Of a stretch of 64,000 bases of DNA, positions 58,057 to 64,000 are shown piece by piece. The translations under genes were made by a program, and so were the position numbers. Numbering within the stretch: position 1 is the first letter of the stretch; every line of letters begins with the position of its first letter. The notes beneath the pieces are model-generated. The model made no database searches. It had not been told where the DNA came from and saw only the letters and a program-made list of their open reading frames with translations. The stretch comes from Exiguobacterium qingdaonense (GTDB taxonomy: Bacteria > Bacillota > Bacilli > Exiguobacteriales > Exiguobacteriaceae): positions 186,001 to 250,000 of the forward strand of contig NZ_JACSKY010000003.1 in the NCBI RefSeq assembly GCF_018617855.1. Direction: 5' to 3'.

Positions 58057-58830
58057 ATGTTACGCGGATTATATACAGCAGCAGGCGCAATGAATGCCCT
58101 TCAGCGCCAACAAGAAATTTTAAGCAATAACCTTGGCAATGTGAGGACACCAGGATTCAAGGCGTCTGACGGCGTGGTCCGGTCGTTCCCGGAGATGTTG
58201 CTCGCACAAGTGAGCAATCCGGATAACGGGAAGTCACGCGTAAAAGGAGAAGTAGGAACGCTCTCGATGGGTGTTTATCTCCAAGAAACGATGCCGCGCT
58301 TCACAGCTGGGAGCATCACAGAGTCTGGTAGCCCGACAGACCTCTACTTGAAAGCACCTGCTGATTTCACGGGAGCACCGATGTTTGCAGTCGAGCAAGG
58401 CGATGAGACGTTGTATACGACGAATGGACGTTTCTCAATCGATGAGGCGTTATTCCTTCGATCGGCGGACGGCGGATATATCCTTTCTGATGAAGGGGAA
58501 CGGATTCAACTTCCATCGAGTGAGTTTCAAGTAGGGAAAGACGGGGTCATCACATCGCTTGGCCAAAATGTGGCGACACTTGGTGCCTATCAAATCGATG
58601 ACTTGACGACGCTTGAACAAGTCGGGAATGACTGGCGTGTGACGGGTGAGGCGCCAGCACCGGCTCAAGTAGAGGTGTTACAAGGATTTATCGAAGAAGC
58701 GAACGTCAACCTGGACCAGACGATGGCTGACCTCATGATGACGTATCGCCAATTTGAAGCCAATCAAAAAGTCGTGCAAGCATATGATAAAAGTGCCGAG
58801 CGGGCTATCGAAATCGCTCGTATTCGTTAA
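58057..58830 (+). CDS. flhO: Flagellar hook-basal body rod-type protein FlhO
   Basis: 257 residues. FlgG/FlgF-type rod protein: N-terminal LRGLYTAAGAMNALQRQQEILSNNLGNVRTPGFK (rod motif NLGNVRTPGFK), central beta domain, and C-terminal LDQTMADLMMTYRQFEANQKVVQAYDKSAERAIEI coiled coil. B. subtilis flhO lies after mbl like this one. Part of the flagellar rod, exported by the type III apparatus without a signal peptide. Start ATG 58057 with AAAGGGA upstream; ten codons further upstream in frame are ignored. flhP starts 11 bases after. Confidence 0.94.
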   Translation: MLRGLYTAAGAMNALQRQQEILSNNLGNVRTPGFKASDGVVRSFPEMLLAQVSNPDNGKSRVKGEVGTLSMGVYLQETMPRFTAGSITESGSPTDLYLKAPADFTGAPMFAVEQGDETLYTTNGRFSIDEALFLRSADGGYILSDEGERIQLPSSEFQVGKDGVITSLGQNVATLGAYQIDDLTTLEQVGNDWRVTGEAPAPAQVEVLQGFIEEANVNLDQTMADLMMTYRQFEANQKVVQAYDKSAERAIEIARIR

Positions 58831-58841
58831 GGAGGAACACC

Positions 58842-59624
58842 ATGCAGTCGATTTATAACTCGGTCAACTCCCTGTCTCAACTCCAACGTCAATTGGATGT
58901 GACGGGTCATAATATCGCAAACGTCGACACGGTCGGTTTCAAGCGACAACAGGGTCATTTCGCCTCTTTATTGTCACAGGCGTACAACAACCAACCGCGT
59001 CCTGAATTTGAAGTCGGACGGGACACGCCGAACGGTATCCGCATCGGAGTCGGTGGACATGTCGCTGATATCACCCAACAGTTTAATATCGGACAAGTTC
59101 GCACGACAGACCGCGGTTTAGACGTCTTTTTGAAGGCGAGCCGTCAATTTTTCGTCGTGGACACACCAAATGGCGTCGGGGTGACACGGAGCGGAAATAT
59201 GCAACTATCCGTCGGTGACGAGACGACACTTGTCGATGTGAACGGCAATCCGCTTCTTGGAGATGATGGCAATCCGATTACGATGCCGAACGATGCGACG
59301 AATCATCGGATTCGACAAGACGGTGTGGTCGTCGCGAGCGTGAACGGGGTGGAACAACAATTTGGGCGACTCGATATCGTGGAAGTCCGAAATACGTCTG
59401 AGTTACGTCCGCTCGGAGATAACGTGTTCGCAGCGGATTTGGAGGCTGAAGTCGATCGTCCGCTCGGAAATCTATTGATTGAAGGAACGCTCGAGTCATC
59501 GAACGTTGATTTGACGAAAGAGATGACCGATATGACAATCACACAGCGAGCATATCAAATGAATTCACGAGCAATGTCGATGAGTGATCAAATGATGGGA
59601 CTCGTGACGGCGTTACGTCCATAA
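58842..59624 (+). CDS. flhP: Flagellar hook-basal body rod-type protein FlhP
   Basis: 260 residues. MQSIYNSVNSLSQLQRQLDVTGHNIANVDTVGFK (rod motif HNIANVDTVGFKR), DITQQFNIGQVRTTDRGLDVFLK (the FlgG-type insertion with GR..T.R.LD) and C-terminal VDLTKEMTDMTITQRAYQMNSRAMSMSDQMM. FlgG-like distal rod protein, pair of flhO. AAGGAGG upstream. Presence of both predicts a flagellum, in keeping with the two chemoreceptors in the window. Confidence 0.95.
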   Translation: MQSIYNSVNSLSQLQRQLDVTGHNIANVDTVGFKRQQGHFASLLSQAYNNQPRPEFEVGRDTPNGIRIGVGGHVADITQQFNIGQVRTTDRGLDVFLKASRQFFVVDTPNGVGVTRSGNMQLSVGDETTLVDVNGNPLLGDDGNPITMPNDATNHRIRQDGVVVASVNGVEQQFGRLDIVEVRNTSELRPLGDNVFAADLEAEVDRPLGNLLIEGTLESSNVDLTKEMTDMTITQRAYQMNSRAMSMSDQMMGLVTALRP

Positions 59625-59631
59625 AGCGTGA

Positions 59632-59660
59632 CCGCTTCTCTACATGGGAGGCGGTTTTTG
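59632..59660 (+). terminator. flhP terminator
   Basis: ACCGCTTCTC / GGGAGGCGGT (two G-U pairs) with loop TACAT, then T-tract. Confidence 0.88.
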
Positions 59661-59690
59661 AATAGGATGTGAAAAAGGAGGCTGACCAAG

Positions 59691-60794
59691 ATGCGAATTG
59701 TGGTGGCGATGGACTCGTTCAAAGGTTCACTCTCAAGTATGGAAGCAAATCAGGCTGTCAGTCGTGCGCTTGAAGGACACGATGTAACGGTCATTCCGGT
59801 TTCCGACGGTGGGGAAGGGTTTCTCGATGCGTGGCTTGCGACACATTCGGATGCGACAATCGTCGAGGAAAACATCATATGTTTAGACGGGACGCGCCGT
59901 ATCGCTCGTTTTGGTTTTGACAAGTTTAAAAAGCACGCGGTCATCGAAGTGGCGGAGACGACCGGGCTAACACTTCTCTCTCACCTCGATCCATGGCACT
60001 ACAGTTCAGTCGGAGTCGGTGATCAACTTGTTCGAGCGTTAGACCTTGGAGCAAGCAGAATTACCATCGGACTTGGCGGGAGCGGAACGATTGATGGTGG
60101 AAAAGGGATGCTCGAAGCGCTAGGCGTACGTTTTCTTGATGCGAACGGATCTGTTTTATCGACCAGCCCACATCAGCTAGCAGACGTAGCATCAATCGAT
60201 TGGTCAGGTCTTCATCCGCGAGTGCGAGAGGTGGAATGGCAAATCGCCTCGGATGTGCAAAATCCACTTGTTGGAGCGAGTGGCGCAGCGCATGTGTTTG
60301 GCCCGCAGAAAGGCTTGGCGGTGGACGACGTGTCGCGCTACGACCGAATTCTCGAAAAATACGCGAACTGCTTTGAATCGGATATGAAAATGGTAGAGGG
60401 GGCCGGGGCGGCCGGTGGCATTGGATTTTCACTCTTTCAGCTTGGCGCAACGTATGCGAGAGGGATCGAGGAGGTCGTCCGTTGGTCTAAACTAGAGGAA
60501 CAGTTAGATGGGGCGGATTGGTTGATTACCGGGGAAGGACGGTTTGATGCACAAAGTCTTGAAGGGAAGGCACCTTATGGATTGGCCCGTCTGGCACATG
60601 CATATCGGGTACCGACACTCGTCTTCACCGGACAATCCGATTACACATCCCATATGGAGTCCGGCATCGTCGCCATCTTTCCGATTGTGTCACGGATTAT
60701 GACGTTAGAAGAAGCGGTCTTTGAAGCGGCTCCGTTACTGACCAATGCGGTTCGACGCGTACGTCACGTCATAGAACAAGCGCCTCGACAATAG
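59691..60794 (+). CDS. glxK: Glycerate kinase (GlxK/GarK type)
   Basis: 367 residues. Phosphorylates glycerate to 2-phosphoglycerate (class II fold), linking glyoxylate or glucarate breakdown to glycolysis. MRIVVAMDSFKGSLSSMEA, VSDGGEGFLDA, VEVAETTGL, GLGGSGTIDGGKGMLEALG and VGASGAAHVFGPQKG are the family motifs. Ribosome site AAGGAGG. Inserted between flhP and mscL compared with Bacillus. No other glycerate or glucarate genes are beside it. Confidence 0.95.
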   Translation: MRIVVAMDSFKGSLSSMEANQAVSRALEGHDVTVIPVSDGGEGFLDAWLATHSDATIVEENIICLDGTRRIARFGFDKFKKHAVIEVAETTGLTLLSHLDPWHYSSVGVGDQLVRALDLGASRITIGLGGSGTIDGGKGMLEALGVRFLDANGSVLSTSPHQLADVASIDWSGLHPRVREVEWQIASDVQNPLVGASGAAHVFGPQKGLAVDDVSRYDRILEKYANCFESDMKMVEGAGAAGGIGFSLFQLGATYARGIEEVVRWSKLEEQLDGADWLITGEGRFDAQSLEGKAPYGLARLAHAYRVPTLVFTGQSDYTSHMESGIVAIFPIVSRIMTLEEAVFEAAPLLTNAVRRVRHVIEQAPRQ

Positions 60795-60807
60795 TCAAGG
60801 CGCTTAT
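60778..60807. terminator. Hairpin between convergent glxK and mscL
   Basis: AAGCGCCT / AGGCGCTT with inner GAC/GTC pairs; overlaps the last codons of glxK. Only short T runs follow. Confidence 0.7.
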
Positions 60808-61188
60808 TTAAATAGAGCGATCTTTCAGCAAATCACGAATTTCTGACAATAGTTGCTCTTCTTTCGTAGGAGTCGGGGCAGCTGCCTCTTCGACTTCCTT
60901 CTCACGTTGGAGACGGTTGATGATTTTGACGATTAGGAAGAGGGCAAAAGCAATCAAGATAAACGATACAATCTGCTGTATGAAGTTCCCGTATAAGACA
61001 TCCACTCCGAGTACGCTTGCTTTTAAGTTCGAGAAGTCTACTCCACCAATAATGATTCCAAGAAGCGGCATAAAGATATCGTTGACGAGCGAGTTCACGA
61101 TAGCCGTAAACGCCGCACCGAGTACGACGGCGATGGCTAAGTCGATGACATTCCCTCGCATCGCAAATTTTTTAAATTCTTTCCACAT
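60808..61188 (-). CDS. mscL: Large-conductance mechanosensitive channel
   Basis: 126 residues. Two membrane helices: TM1 FAMRGNVIDLAIAVVLGAAFTAIVNSLV (gate region) and TM2 near residues 65-90, with a short C-terminal helix KEEQLLSEIRDLLK. Opens under membrane tension to release solutes on hypo-osmotic shock. Start ATG with GGAGGTTTGTTT upstream; 13 upstream codons of the frame are not used. Convergent with glxK; in B. subtilis it also lies near fabZ. Confidence 0.97.
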   Translation of the reverse strand: MWKEFKKFAMRGNVIDLAIAVVLGAAFTAIVNSLVNDIFMPLLGIIIGGVDFSNLKASVLGVDVLYGNFIQQIVSFILIAFALFLIVKIINRLQREKEVEEAAAPTPTKEEQLLSEIRDLLKDRSI

Positions 61189-61382
61189 AAACAAACCTCC
61201 TGATGTTAAGTAGCCTAAGCGTAGCATAAATCAAAGGATAAAAAGAAATCGTTCGTCTTCTGTTTGGCTGGGAAGCTTGTTCGACATTTATGCATAAGGT
61301 ACACTAATAAGGTGACAAAACACATATTTTAATACCAGGTACTAATATGATATAATCATTTTAGCTGAAAGGATGGTTGGAC

Positions 61383-61637
61383 GTGGCGAACGATGAACAG
61401 ACGAGTTCGGAAGAACAAAAAGGTTCACCAGAACAAGAGACAGAGCAAAAAAGACGATTATCGAATCATCGTCGATTTCCGATTTTATTGCGCGTGCTCG
61501 TTGTTTTAGTGTTGGCAATCGCAATGCTTGCTCTCGGAGCAGTCATTGGATATAGCGTCATTGGCGGAGGCGATTGGAGAGATGTATTTGACATCGACAC
61601 CTGGCGTCATATCACCGATTTTTGGCTAACCTCTTAA
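61383..61637 (+). CDS. EpuA-family small membrane protein (often labelled 'RNA polymerase beta-like')
   Basis: 84 residues, GTG start with GAAAGGA nine bases upstream; TATAAT at 61350-61355. Acidic/Glu-rich N-terminal tail (1-25), cationic [15 protein letters not shown], one membrane helix (about 38-60) and the conserved tail GYSVIGGG...[14 protein letters not shown]. This is the PF11772 EpuA family, carried in databases under the misleading name RNA polymerase subunit beta. Function unknown. fabZ starts 13 bases after its stop, so they are co-transcribed. Confidence 0.85.
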   Translation: MANDEQTSSEEQKGSPEQETEQKRRLSNHRRFPILLRVLVVLVLAIAMLALGAVIGYSVIGGGDWRDVFDIDTWRHITDFWLTS

Positions 61638-61650
61638 AGGCGGTGGATGG

Positions 61651-62073
61651 ATGTATACAATTGAACAGATTAAAGAAGTAATTCCACACAGATACCCTTT
61701 TCTGTTAATAGATCGAATTATTGAAGTCGAGGAAAAGAAGCGTGCTGTCGGATTGAAAAATGTCACGGCGAACGAAGAGTTCTTTAACGGGCATTTCCCA
61801 GACTATAATGTCATGCCAGGCGTCTTAATTGTCGAGGCACTCGCGCAGGTCGGTGCTTTCGCCATGTTGAAAGACGAATCGAATCGAGGCAAGCTCGCCT
61901 TTTTTGCAGGGATTGACAATTGTCGTTTCAAACGTCAAGTCATCCCGGGTGATCAGTTGCGTCTTGAGGTAGAAATCATGAAAGTACGTGGACCAATCGG
62001 AAAAGGTCGAGCCGTGGCCACGGTAGATGGAGAAGTTGCTTGTGAAGCGGAACTCACTTTCGCCTTGAAGTAA
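61651..62073 (+). CDS. fabZ: 3-hydroxyacyl-ACP dehydratase
   Basis: 140 residues. Hot-dog fold enzyme of fatty-acid elongation. [21 protein letters not shown], catalytic His48 in FFNGHFP and Glu62 in [20 protein letters not shown]-like [11 protein letters not shown]. Start behind AAAGGCGG. Same locus as in B. subtilis (fabZ beside mscL). Confidence 0.97.
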   Translation: MYTIEQIKEVIPHRYPFLLIDRIIEVEEKKRAVGLKNVTANEEFFNGHFPDYNVMPGVLIVEALAQVGAFAMLKDESNRGKLAFFAGIDNCRFKRQVIPGDQLRLEVEIMKVRGPIGKGRAVATVDGEVACEAELTFALK

Positions 62074-62084
62074 GGAGAATGGGG

Positions 62085-62540
62085 ATGCGTGCTGTAGTAA
62101 TTGTGTTATTGGTCGGATTAATGACGATTGTGGGCTGTCAGCAACTTCAAACGGAGGAATCGAGTAAAGAGAATGTCGTCTATGAACAGAACGTGGACGA
62201 GACGATGATTGAAAAACGGGCCGGACAATCGGATGCGATTGCCGTCTCTCTTGAACGGACGAACAATACGACGATGCTCTTTACGATTCGTATGCTTGAA
62301 AACCGCAGGCTCGAACCGACAACTGTCATGAGTTATGAAGTCGACGGTGAACGGATCTCGATTCCGTTCGGTGAATTGATTGCAGAGCGGGAAGAAGATA
62401 TCCGGACGTATGAATATCAGACGGATGTAGACCTCAATCTCTTCGTAACGGAAACACTTCCACTCTTTCATTTGATCGAGGAAGGCGAGAATGAGGTAAC
62501 GATTCCGCTTGAAGTTGTCAATTCGACAAATCTTGAATGA
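62085..62540 (+). CDS. Small lipoprotein, unknown function
   Basis: 151 residues. Signal peptide MRAVVIVLLVGLMTIVGC with lipobox IVGC (Cys18). The mature part is beta-rich and acidic, about 130 residues, without a family motif I recognise. Start ATG has AAGGAG seven bases upstream; ATG six bases earlier is too close to it. Follows fabZ by 11 bases and precedes a perfect terminator, so it ends the epuA-fabZ unit. Confidence 0.75.
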   Translation: MRAVVIVLLVGLMTIVGCQQLQTEESSKENVVYEQNVDETMIEKRAGQSDAIAVSLERTNNTTMLFTIRMLENRRLEPTTVMSYEVDGERISIPFGELIAEREEDIRTYEYQTDVDLNLFVTETLPLFHLIEEGENEVTIPLEVVNSTNLE

Positions 62541-62577
62541 AAAACAGACGATTTTGTCGAAAATCGTCTGTTTTTTT
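62541..62577 (+). terminator. Terminator after lipoprotein gene
   Basis: AAAACAGACGATTTT / AAAATCGTCTGTTTT around GTCG, then T-tract. Confidence 0.95.
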
Positions 62578-62636
62578 GTGGAGATTGATCCGTTCTATCC
62601 GATACAAGGAGTAAGGACAGAATGGAGGGAATCAAA

Positions 62637-64000
62637 ATGAAACAGAAGTCACAGTCGTTGCAAACCCGCATATTAATAGCGATGTTAGCCTTCGTCACGC
62701 TACTCATCGTCACGTTCGGGGTATTGCAATATTTTAGTACGCAACACTCTGTACTCCGTACGTTGCATTCGACATTAATCGAAGATGGCGAGCGGATAAA
62801 TGAGACGCTAGATGTGGACGCTTACGCATCTTTCATTACGAATCCATCACCAAATGACCAGTATGATCAATTTCGGGAATATTTAAATACGTATCGTCAA
62901 CAGATTGGTGCCATGTATGTGTATACCGTTGATACGAGAGATGAAGAAGTTCAAATCATCGTAGATGGGTTGGCTGAGACGGATGCGGCAGCCATCGGGA
63001 CACCGACTACAGCATTGACTTTCAAAGAAGCAAAAGCTGCCTTTCAAGGAGAGAACGTCACGACGGATGTGATGGATGACCCAGAATACGGACAATATGT
63101 CACGGTACTCGTTCCCATCAAACGAGGCGGCGAGGTGATCGGGGTGCTCGGTATCGATAAAGCAGCGACCGAGGTCGCGGCCATTACAGGTGATGTATTA
63201 ACTGAAAGCTTGCCACCAATTCTGATTGCCCTGCTCGTTTTACTTGTTGTTGCGGCGATACTCATCTGGCGGTATCTCGGTTGGAAGTTACGTCCGCTCC
63301 AAGCGTTAGAACGTGTCGCAACGTCTATCGCGGAAGGTGATCTCGCAACGGCGACGAACGAAGTTGAAACGATTCAACTGAAGTCAAATGATGAAATCAA
63401 GCGTCTGACAAAATCGATGGACAAGATGACCCATATGTTGAAAGATTTGATTTCAGGGATTCAATCGTCAGCGCAGACAGTACGGGACGAAAGCGGGAAC
63501 GTCTCAAGTGTCTCTGAAGAGGTGAATGATGCTTCTCGGCAAATCGCCCACACGATGGAAGAGATTGCGAGCGGTGTTGAAAACCAAAGTGTGCTAACCA
63601 TGCGTTTGTATGGGCATATGAATGAATTTTCCACACTCGTCGAGCAAACGACGTCAGATGGAGAACAAGTGAGCGAACAGGCAGAAGTCGTCAGTCGGGT
63701 GACGACGGATGGTCTACATTATATGGAGAATGCGGTCGACAAGATGACTCATATTCATGCGCAAGTGAAGACGTCGCAAGGACAAGTCCGTGACTTCGAG
63801 CAACAAGCAGACGATGTGACAGAACTCGTTACGATGATTCGCCAAATCTCGCAACAGACCAATCTACTCGCACTGAACGCGGCGATTGAAGCTGCCCGAG
63901 CTGGTGAACACGGGAAGGGATTCGCGGTCGTCGCCTCAGAGATTCGGAAGCTTTCGGACAGTGTCGCCGAGTCTGTCAGTGAGATCTCAGAGATTGTCGG
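62637..64000 (+). CDS. Methyl-accepting chemotaxis protein, cut by window end
   Basis: 454 codons present, 3' end outside. Membrane helix 1 about 10-32, extracellular sensor about 35-180 of the single/double Cache kind ([18 protein letters not shown]..., [23 protein letters not shown]), helix 2 about 188-210, HAMP about 212-265, then the signalling coiled coil with hairpin-tip sequence [21 protein letters not shown]. Sensing of a small external ligand and control of CheA are inferred from the family. Start ATG with GGAGGGA six to seven bases upstream. The last helix continues beyond the window. Confidence 0.92.
   Translation, partial: MKQKSQSLQTRILIAMLAFVTLLIVTFGVLQYFSTQHSVLRTLHSTLIEDGERINETLDVDAYASFITNPSPNDQYDQFREYLNTYRQQIGAMYVYTVDTRDEEVQIIVDGLAETDAAAIGTPTTALTFKEAKAAFQGENVTTDVMDDPEYGQYVTVLVPIKRGGEVIGVLGIDKAATEVAAITGDVLTESLPPILIALLVLLVVAAILIWRYLGWKLRPLQALERVATSIAEGDLATATNEVETIQLKSNDEIKRLTKSMDKMTHMLKDLISGIQSSAQTVRDESGNVSSVSEEVNDASRQIAHTMEEIASGVENQSVLTMRLYGHMNEFSTLVEQTTSDGEQVSEQAEVVSRVTTDGLHYMENAVDKMTHIHAQVKTSQGQVRDFEQQADDVTELVTMIRQISQQTNLLALNAAIEAARAGEHGKGFAVVASEIRKLSDSVAESVSEISEIV

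Overview
The window looks like chromosomal core DNA of a low-to-mid G+C Gram-positive bacterium of the order Bacillales, most likely Exiguobacterium (inference from gene order, protein sequences and a missing sporulation gene set; no database was searched). Gene order follows the Bacillus subtilis fadF-rpoE-pyrG-spo0F-fbaA-tal-murZ-glpX-rho-rpmE-tdk-prfA-prmC-ywlCEFG-glyA-upp-atp-ywzB-murAA-mbl-flhO-flhP-mscL-fabZ backbone. The sporulation genes that interrupt this backbone in Bacillus (spoIIR after prmC; spoIID, spoIIQ and spoIIID between murAA and mbl) are not present, yet a Spo0F-like receiver remains at its ancestral place next to fbaA. No rRNA, tRNA, CRISPR array, insertion sequence or prophage was recognised.

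Layout. 1-1.4 kb: a protein made of four homing-endonuclease-associated repeats, followed by a formyltransferase-fold protein that lacks the catalytic residues. 1.4-2.7 kb (minus): a TipA-type MerR regulator and an acetyltransferase. 2.9-7 kb: a GH13 alpha-glucosidase behind a large palindrome, a DUF1934 protein, small unknown proteins, an acetyltransferase and a membrane protein. 7-12 kb: FadF under a perfect FadR box, a HemAT-type oxygen-sensing chemoreceptor and a membrane protein. 12-17 kb: rpoE; pyrG with the reiterative-transcription attenuator; a VTT-domain protein; an acetyltransferase; an old-yellow-enzyme oxidoreductase. 17-24 kb: glpD behind a GlpP-type terminator, a YxeA-like protein, the Spo0F-like receiver, fbaA, transaldolase behind a cre site, a MurA paralogue lacking its catalytic cysteine, and glpX. 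24-27 kb: an ABC exporter, a YetF-like protein and a secreted NlpC/P60 hydrolase. 27-36 kb: rho, type-B L31, a Na+/H+ antiporter, tdk, prfA-prmC-tsaC-ywlE-rpiB-ywlG and an esterase. 36-49 kb: glyA, two envelope proteins of unknown role, upp, and the complete F-type ATP synthase operon atpZIBEFHAGDC behind a 600-base leader with cre-like sites. 49-64 kb: a degenerate EAL-HDOD protein, ywzB, murA behind a perfect WalR-type box, mbl, two sensor kinase systems, flhO-flhP, glycerate kinase, mscL, a small EpuA-family protein, fabZ, a lipoprotein and a chemoreceptor cut by the right edge.

Functionally the region joins central carbon metabolism (aldolase, transaldolase, FBPase, GlpD, glycerate kinase), nucleotide supply (PyrG, Tdk, Upp, GlyA), translation and transcription (Rho, delta, RF1, PrmC, TsaC, L31), energy (ATP synthase, FadF) and cell envelope/shape (MurA, Mbl, NlpC, MscL). 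The observations I rate highest are the MurA paralogue in which Cys115 and Arg397 equivalents are replaced, the orphan Spo0F-like protein, the kinase with a SARP-type but BTAD-less regulator, and the leader and operator elements that match known regulators (FadR, PyrG reiterative attenuation, WalR, CcpA).
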